From positions 290,882 to 354,881 of the forward strand of contig NZ_FXUA01000005.1 in NCBI RefSeq assembly GCF_900182815.1: DNA of 64,000 bases, read 5' to 3'. The notes under the pieces are model-generated. The model was given only the letters and a program-made list of their open reading frames with translations. It was not told the origin of the DNA and made no database searches. The stretch's first letter is position 1, and the number at the start of each line of letters is the position of its first letter. This stretch comes from Algoriphagus winogradskyi (GTDB lineage Bacteria > Bacteroidota > Bacteroidia > Cytophagales > Cyclobacteriaceae). Shown here in pieces: positions 46,326-55,146 of the stretch. The position numbers and the translations under genes were made by a program.

Positions 46326-47489
46326 TTAATATTCGAAAACGCCATGTGGGCTAGTAATCGTTACTTTTTTGCCTTGATGCGGTTCTACTCTACCGATGAT
46401 CTGTGCCTCTACGCCATAAGATTCTGCGATATCAATGATCTCCTCAGCATAGCGCTCGTCCAGGTAAACTTCCATTCTGTGACCCATGTTGAAAACTTTG
46501 TACATCTCTTTCCAGTCCGTACCGCTTTCTTCTTGGATGATTTGGAAAAGGGGTGGGGTTTCAAACAAATTGTCTTTGATCACATGCACGTCGTCCACGA
46601 AGTGAAGGACTTTGGTCTGCGCTCCACCGCTGCAGTGCACCAAGCCATGAATTCTTGGTCTCATGTAGTTCAACACATCCACCATGATTGGAGCGTAAGT
46701 TCTCGTAGGAGAAAGGACCAACTTACCGATGTTCACAGGTGCGCCTGGAGCTGGATCGGTTAGGTTATATTTTCCTGAGTAAACAAGATCTTCCGGGACA
46801 GATGGATCAAAACTCTCAGGATATTTTGTCTTTAGTACTTTATTGAACACATCATGACGGGCAGAGGTAAGGCCATTGCTTCCCATGCCACCGTTGTATG
46901 CTGTCTCGTATTTTGCCTGGCCAAAAGAAGCCAAACCTACGATCACATCTCCACCCTGAATCTGATCATTGGAGATCACTTCGTCGCGGCGCATTCTACA
47001 AGTGACTGTGCTATCCACGATAATTGTGCGAACTAAGTCTCCCACATCAGCAGTTTCTCCGCCAGTAAGTACAGCGTTGACGCCATTGTCACGAAGCATC
47101 TGAAGAACCTCTTCGGTTCCTTCGATGATCGCGGAGATCACTTCGCCAGGAACGAGGTTTTTGTTTCTACCAATCGTAGAGGAAACGAGGATATTGTTGA
47201 TTGCACCTACGCAAAGTAAATCATCGGTGTTCATGATGATCGCGTCCTGCGCGATACCTTTCCAAACACTCACATCGCCGGTTTCTTTCCAGTAGGAATA
47301 TGCCAGAGAAGATTTGGTGCCGGCACCATCAGCATGCATGATATTGCAGTATTCAGGATCGTTGCCAAGGGTGTCTTCCACGATCTTACAAAATGCCTTT
47401 GGGTAAAGCCCTTTGTCAAGTTTTGAAATGGCCTGATGCACATCTTCTTTGGAGGCGGAAACTCCGCGCTGCATGTATCGCTCGTTCAT
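46326..47489 (-). CDS. purM: Phosphoribosylformylglycinamidine cyclo-ligase
   Basis: This 387-residue AIR synthase closes the imidazole ring in purine synthesis. It is the Bacteroidota type: RYMQRGVSASKEDVHQAI, DGAGTKSSLAYSYW, IMNTDDLLCVGA, TGGETADVGDL and the C-terminal HCSGGAQTKVLHF with NMGHRMEVY. These correspond to the ATP-binding and substrate-binding loops of the PurM fold. Monocistronic; the next gene upstream, hemH, runs the same way ~290 nt away with an inverted-repeat element between. Confidence 0.9.
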   Translation of the reverse strand: MNERYMQRGVSASKEDVHQAISKLDKGLYPKAFCKIVEDTLGNDPEYCNIMHADGAGTKSSLAYSYWKETGDVSVWKGIAQDAIIMNTDDLLCVGAINNILVSSTIGRNKNLVPGEVISAIIEGTEEVLQMLRDNGVNAVLTGGETADVGDLVRTIIVDSTVTCRMRRDEVISNDQIQGGDVIVGLASFGQAKYETAYNGGMGSNGLTSARHDVFNKVLKTKYPESFDPSVPEDLVYSGKYNLTDPAPGAPVNIGKLVLSPTRTYAPIMVDVLNYMRPRIHGLVHCSGGAQTKVLHFVDDVHVIKDNLFETPPLFQIIQEESGTDWKEMYKVFNMGHRMEVYLDERYAEEIIDIAESYGVEAQIIGRVEPHQGKKVTITSPHGVFEY

Positions 47490-47566
47490 GGGGGCAAAGT
47501 TAATAGGTTATCCGCAAAATGGATGAATAAGAAGGGTAAAGTTAAGTTGCTTGTTGGGAGGATGAT

Positions 47567-47770
47567 TTTAACCGCGGAGTACACAAAGGTTGCGCAGAGG
47601 GCACAGTTTAGGATTAAACTGCTTACTCTAGGCTCACTTATTCAATTGTTCAAAAAAAAACCAGCCCTTTAGTCAGGGCTGGGTTATTAAGGGCTTTTAG
47701 CCCTGATTGATTCAAATAGAGGACAACAGTAGTGCCCTCTGCGATATACTCCGCCCACTCGGCGGTTAAA
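47567..47770. repeat. MITE-like element bounded by inverted repeats (copy 1)
   Basis: The left end 47567-47606 (TTTAACCGCGGAGTACAC...) and right end 47732-47770 (GTGCCCTCTGCG...GGCGGTTAAA) are imperfect inverted repeats about 40 nt long. The 204-nt element carries no gene. It includes the terminator at 47652-47682. Confidence 0.55.
47652..47682 (-). terminator. Terminator downstream of hemH
   Basis: CCAGCCCT (47661-47668) pairs with AGGGCTGG (47675-47682) around a 6-nt loop. The plus-strand A-run 47652-47660 gives T's on the minus strand. A second small hairpin lies at 47690-47705. Confidence 0.75.
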
Positions 47771-47780
47771 GTCAATTAAT

Positions 47781-48809
47781 TCAAGAATGCTCCAGCACCA
47801 TTTCCTTCACACATTCTACCCAAGTGTTTTCGGAATTCAAGCTAGGAACCAAGTCCCATTCTTCTCCACCTCCTTCGAGGAATTTGTCCCGGTATTCGCC
47901 AGCTACCTCCACAGTAGTTTCAAGACAATCAGCTACAAATGCTGGGGAGAAGGCTAGTACCTTCTTCACTCCTTGCTTATTCAGCTCATCAATTACATCA
48001 TCCGTGTAAGGTTTTACCCATGGATCTTTCCCTAATCTGGATTGAAAGCAATTCACTGTTTTCTCTTCTGGGATACCCAGTTTCTCGGCTATCAATCGAG
48101 TCGTTTTGAAGCATTGAGCACGATAGCAATAATGGTTTTTAGCCCCATATTTATTACAGCAAGCACCAAGCTGGCAGTAGCCATCTACAGAACCTTTGAG
48201 TATATGGCGCTCAGGGAGTCCATGGTAAGAAAAGAGGATTTTATCGTAATCTTTCCCTTCCAGCATAGCTCTGCCACGTTCAGCCCAAGCCTCTAGAAAT
48301 AAAGGTTGTTCTACGAAATTACTGATAAATGAAATGTCAGGAATGATCTGCCAGGTTCTTGCTATCTCCATCACTTTGTCCTGCACAGAGCCTGTTGATG
48401 CCGAAGCATACTGAGGAAAAAGTGGAAGTACGATGATTTTGGTGACATGTGCTTTCTGCAATTCCTCTAATCCAGCTTCTATGGAAGGCGTTTGATAGCG
48501 CATTGCGATCGCTACTTTGTATTGCTTGGCGTCAAGTTTTTCAATCAATTTATCTCGAAGATCTTCTGTATGAAAGAGTAGGGGAGATCCGCGATCCGTC
48601 CATAGTTTTTTGTATTCATGAGCTGATTTTGGAGCTCGAAATGGTGCAATAATTAAATTGATTAGCATCCATCTGAAAACAACTGGAATATCTATTACAC
48701 GACCATCCATCAGGAATTCGCGAAGGTATTTTCTTACGTCGCCGGTAGCGGTACTATCTGGTGTTCCCAGGTTCACCAGCAAAACGCCGATTTTTCCGGA
48801 TTTATTCAT
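47781..48809 (-). CDS. hemH: Ferrochelatase
   Basis: This 342-residue enzyme inserts Fe2+ into protoporphyrin IX. The ATG at 48809 (MNKSGKIGVLLVNLGTPDS) is chosen over a longer frame. FSYHGLPERH holds the metal-binding histidine and SPAFVADCLETTVEV the conserved glutamate. An internal segment has five cysteines in ~22 residues (CQLGACC ... CYRAQC), which resembles the internal [2Fe-2S]-binding cysteines reported for some bacterial ferrochelatases. It is preceded by a good promoter. Confidence 0.93.
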   Translation of the reverse strand: MNKSGKIGVLLVNLGTPDSTATGDVRKYLREFLMDGRVIDIPVVFRWMLINLIIAPFRAPKSAHEYKKLWTDRGSPLLFHTEDLRDKLIEKLDAKQYKVAIAMRYQTPSIEAGLEELQKAHVTKIIVLPLFPQYASASTGSVQDKVMEIARTWQIIPDISFISNFVEQPLFLEAWAERGRAMLEGKDYDKILFSYHGLPERHILKGSVDGYCQLGACCNKYGAKNHYCYRAQCFKTTRLIAEKLGIPEEKTVNCFQSRLGKDPWVKPYTDDVIDELNKQGVKKVLAFSPAFVADCLETTVEVAGEYRDKFLEGGGEEWDLVPSLNSENTWVECVKEMVLEHS

Positions 48810-48845
48810 GAGAGCTCTTTGTATGAGGATTTGCGATTCAGAACC

Positions 48846-48877
48846 CAAAAATACGTCCGATTGTTAGATTTAGCCAA
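48846..48877 (-). promoter_or_regulatory. Putative promoter of hemH
   Basis: On the minus strand, TTG (48877-48875) and, after 21 nt, TATTTTTG (48853-48846) approximate the Bacteroidota promoter. It lies about 37 nt upstream of the start codon. The spacing is 2 nt longer than ideal. Confidence 0.4.
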
Positions 48878-48910
48878 TTGATCCTAATAATCAACGATTG
48901 AAAAAAGCTT

Positions 48911-50146
48911 TTATATCTTGAGATTTCTCGCCCAGCCTATGAGCGGCCCAGCAGTCATGCTGGCAATAATCGCTAAAATCACCAGACCAATAAACAGTGG
49001 CTCAGTGACCAAGCCGTTTTCTAAAGCTATCAATCCCAGTACGATATCCATACTTCCTCTAGTGCTCATACCAAAGCCAGCGACAATGGATTCTTTGCGC
49101 GGAACCCCTGCAAGTCTTCCTCCGAAGTAAGCTCCATAATACTTTGTCACTAAGCCTACAATAATCACAACTCCGACTATTCCCGGATCAAATCCAGTGA
49201 TGAAGTTTACCTTGAGTCCAATGGAAACAAAGAAGATAGGAGCAAAAATGTTATTGATAAACTGATGTAAAATCTCTTTGGCTTTTTCCGTCAAATACTC
49301 CGAATCTCCAAGTGCAACCCCAATGATAAATGCGCCAAAAATAGCGTGAATACCTATGAATTCGGTGAATGATGCTGCCAAAAAGCAGAGCGCTAGGGAA
49401 AGCGAGAGTAAGCCTCCCGGCCAGGCCAGTTTCTTATTGATCCAGGGCAATACTCTGTTGATCAATCCCTTTCCAATAGTTAGCATTACTAAAGTAAATA
49501 GTAAGGTAAGTCCAATTGTGGGCCATACTCCTAAACCATCGCTACCAGACTCAGACAGGGATAGAATCACCGAGAAGATCAGCCAGCCCAATACATCTAC
49601 TATCATAGCTCCAGCTATAATAAGAAGACCAGAGGAGGTTTTGAAGAGATTCAAATCCATGAGAATCCTTGCTACAATAGCTAACCCCGTAATGGAAATA
49701 GCTAAACCAAAGAAGGTGGAAGCTACTATTCTGTCATTGATATTAACTCCTAAAAACTCCGGGAATGCGTATGCCACCACGAATCCAGCTATAATTGGAA
49801 GGATCATCGAGGCCACAGCTATGTAAAGCGCCTTTTTTCCCTGGCTCCAAACAATATGTAACTCCACCTCCAATCCTGCTATGAATAGCAAAAGTACTAC
49901 TGAGATCTGCACAAAGCCATCAAAGGCTATGTTTGTCATCTCATGTGATGCGAATAAATATTCATGAGCTCCAGGAAAGAAATTTCCGAGAATGGTCGGT
50001 CCGAGGATGATCCCGGCAAAGATTTCACCTACCACGGCAGGTTGCTTGAACTTCCTTGCCAATTCAGCAAAGACTCTAGCCAATATAAGAATAGATGCGA
50101 GTTGGAGGAGTAAATTAATTACCTCCTTATGGCCTAACGTTTCCAT
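48911..50146 (-). CDS. CPA2-family cation:proton antiporter
   Basis: This 411-residue protein has 12-13 membrane helices and no C-terminal TrkA-N domain. Typical patches are VVGEIFAGIILGPTILG near the start, FFVSIGLKVNF and GFGMSTRGSMDIVLGLIALE near the end. It exchanges Na+ or K+ for protons, or is a KefB/NapA-type transporter; the ion is not readable. The gene follows the universal stress protein gene by 6 nt, and these are probably one operon for ionic or osmotic stress. Confidence 0.88.
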   Translation of the reverse strand: METLGHKEVINLLLQLASILILARVFAELARKFKQPAVVGEIFAGIILGPTILGNFFPGAHEYLFASHEMTNIAFDGFVQISVVLLLFIAGLEVELHIVWSQGKKALYIAVASMILPIIAGFVVAYAFPEFLGVNINDRIVASTFFGLAISITGLAIVARILMDLNLFKTSSGLLIIAGAMIVDVLGWLIFSVILSLSESGSDGLGVWPTIGLTLLFTLVMLTIGKGLINRVLPWINKKLAWPGGLLSLSLALCFLAASFTEFIGIHAIFGAFIIGVALGDSEYLTEKAKEILHQFINNIFAPIFFVSIGLKVNFITGFDPGIVGVVIIVGLVTKYYGAYFGGRLAGVPRKESIVAGFGMSTRGSMDIVLGLIALENGLVTEPLFIGLVILAIIASMTAGPLIGWARNLKI

Positions 50147-50152
50147 GGAGGT

Positions 50153-50983
50153 TTAATTTTTTACGATTAATAAATTACAAGGCAAAGTGCTCAATAGGTC
50201 TTCCAAATCATGTGGGAAAATCCTGTCGAAAAAATTCAGTTTTTGATCATCACCCACTACCAGCAAGTCTGCTTCGATTTTTTCACAAAATCTAGCCAAT
50301 TCTACTGCCCATCTTCCTCCAGTCACTTTAATATTTATCTTCAAATTCCCTTGATCTATTTGCTTTAAAATTCCCTCTACATATTCCACTTCATTCTGCA
50401 CCAATTGCCGCCTGGTATTTGATGCTTCCTCTTCAGAGTCTTCACTGGCAGTGCCCATTTGGAGACCATACATTTTTATTTCATTCAAAATGTGAACTTG
50501 ATCTGCCTTTACCGCCTTGGAGAAAATAATTCCACACTCGATCACATTAGCAGTGATTTCTAACTGAGTTCCGTTGAGCACTACTTTTTCAAAAACCGTA
50601 GATTGAACTTTCGGCTCAATCAAAGTCAAAACTGAGCAGGGAGATTTACGGATGATTTTTCTGCCCACTGATCCCATGTAATAGGTCAGAAATCCCTCAC
50701 GCTTCAAAGCCCCAGCCACCAACAGGTCCGCATTTTCTTCCTTACAGGCCTCGATGATCATTTTGACTGGCTTTCCCTCTTTCCAGATTAGCTTGGTTTT
50801 GCTCTCATCCAAACCATTTTTTATCATGATTTCACCAAGTTTGGCCTCTAGTTCATCCGTTTTTTTACCTATATGAATTAGGATCAGTTCGGAGCCGAAA
50901 AGCTGAACAAGTCGTTTTGTTTCTGAAATCAAAGCTTCCATCCTAGGGGAAAAAGCTATGGCAAGGGCTACTTTTTGATACAT
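50153..50983 (-). CDS. Universal stress protein, tandem UspA domains
   Basis: This 276-residue protein has two Usp domains. The first (~1-140) ends in the ATP-binding-type pattern GALKREGFLTYYMGSVGRKI with SPCSVLTL. The second (~145-276) ends in DLLVVGDDQKLN and LPCNLLIV. UspA domains bind nucleotide and modulate stress responses; next to a cation:proton antiporter the domain may regulate it. The second domain's loop is degenerate. Cytoplasmic, with no signal peptide. Confidence 0.85.
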   Translation of the reverse strand: MYQKVALAIAFSPRMEALISETKRLVQLFGSELILIHIGKKTDELEAKLGEIMIKNGLDESKTKLIWKEGKPVKMIIEACKEENADLLVAGALKREGFLTYYMGSVGRKIIRKSPCSVLTLIEPKVQSTVFEKVVLNGTQLEITANVIECGIIFSKAVKADQVHILNEIKMYGLQMGTASEDSEEEASNTRRQLVQNEVEYVEGILKQIDQGNLKINIKVTGGRWAVELARFCEKIEADLLVVGDDQKLNFFDRIFPHDLEDLLSTLPCNLLIVKN

Positions 50984-51193
50984 ATTGAAAAAGCTAATGA
51001 CCTTAAATAAGCGAATTTTCCCGATCTGTACAATACTTTTAATTCAACTCCATTTATCCTGATCCCAATCCATTCAAGTGTTATTTCGGCGTTCCGAATA
51101 AGGAAAAGGCTTTTTGTCCCGAAATTTTAGTAAAATTTAGGGTTAATCTTTTTCAGGATTACAATAATCAGAGAATTAAAACCCAAACGATTT

Positions 51194-52801
51194 ATGAAGA
51201 AAACACTACTCAGTTGGTTGTTGATGGGAGGTATGGGGCTTTCAGGTGCTGCATTTGCGCAATCGGAGTACCCCACGCTTAATCAACTCAATCAGCGTTT
51301 GCAAAACGTGGCATCCAATGCTTCCGCCACGCTCACCTCACTCACCAAAACAGAAGGTGGCAAAGATATCTGGGTGCTTAAAGTGGGCACTGGTGAACTG
51401 AATCAAAAACCGGCCATCGCTGTAGTAGGCGGAGTGGAGGGCTACGAGGTGCTGAGCGTGGAGCTGGCTACACAATTTGCTGAAAAGCTGGTTTCAGATC
51501 ATGCGGAAGCGCTTGAGACTACGACTTTTTACATTTTTCCCAACATGTCTCCAGACGCTTACGAGCAGTACTTCGCTTCATTGAAATATGAAAGAAGAGG
51601 CAATGCGGTGTCGATTGATCATGATCGGGATGGAACTCCGGGAGGAAGTGGATATACTGATCTGAATGGTGATGGTCTGATCACCATGATGCGAGTAGAA
51701 GATCCTATGGGAGATTACGTTCTTTCCAAAGAAGATGAGCGTGTATTAGTGAAAGTGGATAAAGCCAAGGGAGAAGCTGGGAAATATTCACTTTATAAGG
51801 AATCAAAAGATGATGATAAGGATGGAGAGTTCGCTGAAGACCTACAAGAAGGAATTGCTTTCAATAAGTCTTTAACCTATAAATTCCCTGTTTTTGAGCC
51901 ATTGGCTGGTGATATGCCAGTGACCCAAAAGGAGTCTCGCGCGCTTCTTGACTATCTATTTGAGCAATGGAATATTTTCGCCTTTGTTACTTTTTCTCCA
52001 GCTAACAACTTGTCTTCACCATTGAAGTACAATGCAGGAAATGCAAAGAAGAGGGTGGTCACTTCTATTTTGGAGAAAGATCAGGCTATAAACGCTATGA
52101 TTTCTGATGTCTATAAAGAAACCGTTAAGCAGAAGGCTTACCAGCAGGATAATCAAGGCACTGATGGGGATTTCTTCCAATGGGCTTATTTCCACTTTGG
52201 AAGATTGAGTTTCAGCACACCGGGGTATTGGGTGCCTGAATTCAAAGATTCTACTGGCAAAGGCAAGTCAAATGCGGAAGCCAACTATTTAGCTTGGGCA
52301 GATTCACTAGCGATGAATGATGTTTTTGTTTCTTGGACTGAAGTTCAGCATCCGGATTTTCCAGGTAAAAAAGTTGAAGTGGGAGGCATCAAGCCTTTTG
52401 TGATGACTACTCCTTCTTATGGGAAAGTAGGTGAAATCGCAGATCAGCATACCGAATTCATTCTTAAGTTGGCGGAGATGCAGCCAAAACTTGAACTGCA
52501 TAATGTAAAATCAGAGTCACTTGGTAATGGATTGACACGAGTGACTATGGACCTGTTTAATAATTCTGCTATTCCAACCCACTCAGAGATGGGAGAGCAA
52601 TCACGTTGGCTAAGACAAATTAGAATTGATATGAGTGCTGATCCCGATGACATAGTTTCAGGAAATAAGATCGAACTAATGGAGTCTTTGGGCGCATTTG
52701 AGAAGGCTAGTTTTAGCTGGATTATTCGTGGTTCAGGAAATGTGACTGTAAAAGCCGGTGCTTCTCATGCCGGATTCACTTCTACTTCTGTAAAACTATA
52801 A
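51194..52801 (+). CDS. Exported M14-type pseudo-carboxypeptidase (zinc site lost)
   Basis: This 535-residue exported protein (signal peptide to ~FAQ) has the M14 carboxypeptidase-like fold but none of the usual ligands. Where the active neighbour has HSNE (His111, Glu114), this one has EGYE (Glu82, Glu85). The third ligand (His306 in the neighbour) is Ser in TFSPANN. The catalytic Glu379 position reads Pro or Gly. Asp-rich loops are kept (DHDRDG, DLNGDG, KDDDKDG). It is 3 nt before the active paralogue, and the two are cotranscribed. A pseudoenzyme is inferred; a binding or regulatory role is likely. A degraded pseudogene is unlikely because the frame is intact over 1.6 kb. Confidence 0.72.
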   Translation: MKKTLLSWLLMGGMGLSGAAFAQSEYPTLNQLNQRLQNVASNASATLTSLTKTEGGKDIWVLKVGTGELNQKPAIAVVGGVEGYEVLSVELATQFAEKLVSDHAEALETTTFYIFPNMSPDAYEQYFASLKYERRGNAVSIDHDRDGTPGGSGYTDLNGDGLITMMRVEDPMGDYVLSKEDERVLVKVDKAKGEAGKYSLYKESKDDDKDGEFAEDLQEGIAFNKSLTYKFPVFEPLAGDMPVTQKESRALLDYLFEQWNIFAFVTFSPANNLSSPLKYNAGNAKKRVVTSILEKDQAINAMISDVYKETVKQKAYQQDNQGTDGDFFQWAYFHFGRLSFSTPGYWVPEFKDSTGKGKSNAEANYLAWADSLAMNDVFVSWTEVQHPDFPGKKVEVGGIKPFVMTTPSYGKVGEIADQHTEFILKLAEMQPKLELHNVKSESLGNGLTRVTMDLFNNSAIPTHSEMGEQSRWLRQIRIDMSADPDDIVSGNKIELMESLGAFEKASFSWIIRGSGNVTVKAGASHAGFTSTSVKL

Positions 52802-52804
52802 GCC

Positions 52805-54541
52805 ATGAAAAAGATGAAAACAACAAAAATGCTCATTGCCTTGGCTGTTGGAGTACTTAGCCTAGGAAGTTATAAAGCAGATGCGCAGGAGAAATTTTTC
52901 CGCGCAGTCGGTACTCCACACAATCCAAAAGTAGATATCGCTTTCAATCGCTATTATACTTACGAGGGTTTGGTGGATAATATGAAGAAGATCGCGGCAG
53001 CGCATCCTAACCTTGCCAAATTGGAATCAATCGGTAAATCCTACGAGGGCAGGGACATGTGGACATTGACGATTACGGATTTTTCCACCGGAAAAGATAC
53101 CGATAAACCAGGAATGTGGATCGATGGGAATATTCACTCCAATGAAATCCAGGGCGGAGAATTTTCTCTTTATGGTGCTTGGTACCTGACAGAGATGTTT
53201 GCTGATAATGAATTTATCCAGCAGCTCCTGAAGGACAAGGTGTTTTACATCACACCAACCATAAATCCAGATGCAAGAAATGACTTTTTCTTGGAGCCAA
53301 ATACTGCAAATTCACCACGATCCGGAATGATGATCTTAGATAATGATGGAGATGGGGTAGCTGGGGAAGATGGAATGGATGATCTGGATGGCGATGGACA
53401 CATCACAATGATGATTAGAAAATCTCCGACTGGTCGCTATATCAAAGATCCACAGGATCCACGCAAACTGATTATGGTAGGTGCGGATAAAATGGGTGAG
53501 TATGAAATGTTGGGTCAGGAAGGCACGGATGGTGATGGTGATGGTCGCGTGAATGACGATGGCGTAGGCTATTATGATCCAAATAGAGACTGGGGTTGGA
53601 ATTGGCAACCAGACTACATTCAGCGTGGCGCATTGAAGTATCCATTTACCTTGCCTGAAAACCGGTCGATAATGGAATTTGTAATGAAGCATCCGAATAT
53701 CGCAGGAGCTCAAAGTTTCCACAATTCAGGCGGAATGATCCTCAGAGGTCCAGGTGCAGAAGAGGATGTAAGTACCTATAACAGAAACGATATTCGAATC
53801 TATGATGCGCTCGGGCAAAAGGGTGAAGAAATGATTCCAGGATATAGATATCTGACGGTATATAAAGATTTGTACTCTGTTTTCGGTGGAGAACTGGATT
53901 GGTTTTACGGAGTGAGAGGGGTTTTTACCTTTTCCAATGAGCTGATGGTGCCATATTTGTATTTCCACAAACAAGGCGGTGGTCAAAATGAAATGTTCGA
54001 AGTTGATGAATTCTTGACTATGGGCGATGCTTTTGTGATGTGGAAAGAATTTGAGCATCCACAATTTGGAACAGTGGAAATAGGAGGGTTTAAAAAGACT
54101 TTCGGGCGGGCTCATCCAGGTTTCTTGCTAGAGCAAGATGCACATAGAAATGTAGCTTTCACGATTTATCATGCCTATCACACGCCAAAGCTTTCCATCA
54201 TGGATGTTAAAGAAGAAGACCTTGGTGGAGGATTAAAAGCAATTACAGCAACGATCTATAACGAGCGCTTGATGCCAACTCACGCTAGTCAGGATCTCAA
54301 ATACAAAATCGAGCGGCCAGACTATGTAACCATTTCAGGTGCTAAGGTAGTGGCTGGATTTGTAGTGGAAGATGAAGACTTCAACAAATTGTCGGAGCAA
54401 AAAAATAATCCTGAGAAAATACTGGTAGATAATGTGCCTGGTATGACTGGAGTGAAAGTGAAGTGGATTGTTTCTTCAGGCTCTAATTATTCTATCACTG
54501 TTGATTCTGCCAAAGGAGGAAAGGCTAGTTGGAAGAAATAG
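52805..54541 (+). CDS. Exported M14-family zinc carboxypeptidase
   Basis: This 578-residue exported metallopeptidase has a signal peptide (residues 1-28, ending ADAQ). Zinc ligands are His111 and Glu114 (GNIHSNEIQGGE) and His306 (AQSFHNSGG), with the catalytic Glu379 in FTFSNEL. NRDW (260-263) matches the substrate-binding Asn-Arg. Three calcium-like DxDxDG loops are inserted (DNDGDG 179-184, DLDGDG 193-198, DGDGDG 242-247). The C-terminal ~150 residues form a beta-rich domain. It lies directly behind the dead paralogue. No T9SS C-terminal sorting domain is seen. Confidence 0.87.
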   Translation: MKKMKTTKMLIALAVGVLSLGSYKADAQEKFFRAVGTPHNPKVDIAFNRYYTYEGLVDNMKKIAAAHPNLAKLESIGKSYEGRDMWTLTITDFSTGKDTDKPGMWIDGNIHSNEIQGGEFSLYGAWYLTEMFADNEFIQQLLKDKVFYITPTINPDARNDFFLEPNTANSPRSGMMILDNDGDGVAGEDGMDDLDGDGHITMMIRKSPTGRYIKDPQDPRKLIMVGADKMGEYEMLGQEGTDGDGDGRVNDDGVGYYDPNRDWGWNWQPDYIQRGALKYPFTLPENRSIMEFVMKHPNIAGAQSFHNSGGMILRGPGAEEDVSTYNRNDIRIYDALGQKGEEMIPGYRYLTVYKDLYSVFGGELDWFYGVRGVFTFSNELMVPYLYFHKQGGGQNEMFEVDEFLTMGDAFVMWKEFEHPQFGTVEIGGFKKTFGRAHPGFLLEQDAHRNVAFTIYHAYHTPKLSIMDVKEEDLGGGLKAITATIYNERLMPTHASQDLKYKIERPDYVTISGAKVVAGFVVEDEDFNKLSEQKNNPEKILVDNVPGMTGVKVKWIVSSGSNYSITVDSAKGGKASWKK

Positions 54542-54601
54542 TAAAAGTAAAGCCGCAGTGATCAGTATTCATTGATCAGTCGGTTTAATAATAAAGAAAC
54601 G

Positions 54602-54631
54602 AATGCGGAGCAGAGATGCTTCGCATTTTTT
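54602..54631 (+). terminator. Terminator of the M14 pair
   Basis: A 10-bp stem (54602-54611 with 54618-54627, one G-U pair) is followed by T's. It lies about 60 nt past the stop codon, after a smaller hairpin near 54559-54578. Confidence 0.82.
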
Positions 54632-54633
54632 GG

Positions 54634-55078
54634 TTTAACCGCAATGTACACGGAGATTAACGCAGAGTTCGCAAGTTTGTGTTCTATTGAATTCTATTGT
54701 GTAAAAATTGGATCGAAATATTTGATTTGAAGGCCTTGCGGCAGCTCAAGGAGGCTATTTTTTTCTTTTTGCACGTCCATTTAGGGAGAAACTATGGGTG
54801 GAAAGGAAAGTTGATGGTGCTATCTGCCGTGCCTTTAGGTACGGGGCTAATTTATTGTATAGATAAAATCCTGCTTCTGGAGAAGCAGGATAACATTAAA
54901 TGTAGAATAACACAGAACGTCCCGCAGATCCATTGGCTTCGAAATGGTGTTAAAGGCGGTGTAATTGGACTTCGGCTGCGCTCAGTCAGAAAATGGTAAA
55001 AGTTTTATCTATTGCCCCAGCATAAATTCATTTCTAAACTGCGCTCTCCGCGTTTATCTCTGTGACCACCGCGGTTAA
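54634..55078. repeat. MITE-like element bounded by inverted repeats (copy 2)
   Basis: The left end 54634-54672 (TTTAACCGCAATG...) and right end 55041-55078 (...CACCGCGGTTAA) are ~38-nt imperfect inverted repeats related to those at 47567-47770. Inside are the palindromes CCGTGCCTTTAGGTACGG (54827-54844) and a 10-bp perfect stem at 54869-54890. A 100-codon frame at 54697-54999 has no recognisable product and is probably not a gene. Confidence 0.55.
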
Positions 55079-55095
55079 GTCACCTTAAACAACAA

Positions 55096-55123
55096 AACCC
55101 CGCTTGATTGCTCAAGCGGGGTT
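55096..55123 (-). terminator. Terminator of the exported 188-residue protein gene
   Basis: A 12-bp perfect stem (55096-55107 with 55112-55123) has a 4-nt loop. The tail on the minus strand is T-rich but interrupted (TTTTGTTGTTT). Confidence 0.85.
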
Positions 55124-55146
55124 AGTTTATATGAAGTTGGTTTAGC

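Larger units (their letters stand above)
54542..55146. other. 605-nt intergenic region filled by repeats
   Basis: The region holds two terminator-type hairpins at the left, the inverted-repeat element at 54634-55078 and the terminator of the exported protein at the right. No supported gene. Confidence 0.6.

Noticed and set aside
47491..47502. CAAAGTTA as a minus-strand -7 element for purM
   Set aside because: It is only 6 nt from the start codon and would require a leaderless transcript with a wrongly spaced -33.
54697..54999. 100-codon open frame within the second inverted-repeat element
   Set aside because: No recognisable residues, spans REP-like palindromes, no start context or homology that I can identify.
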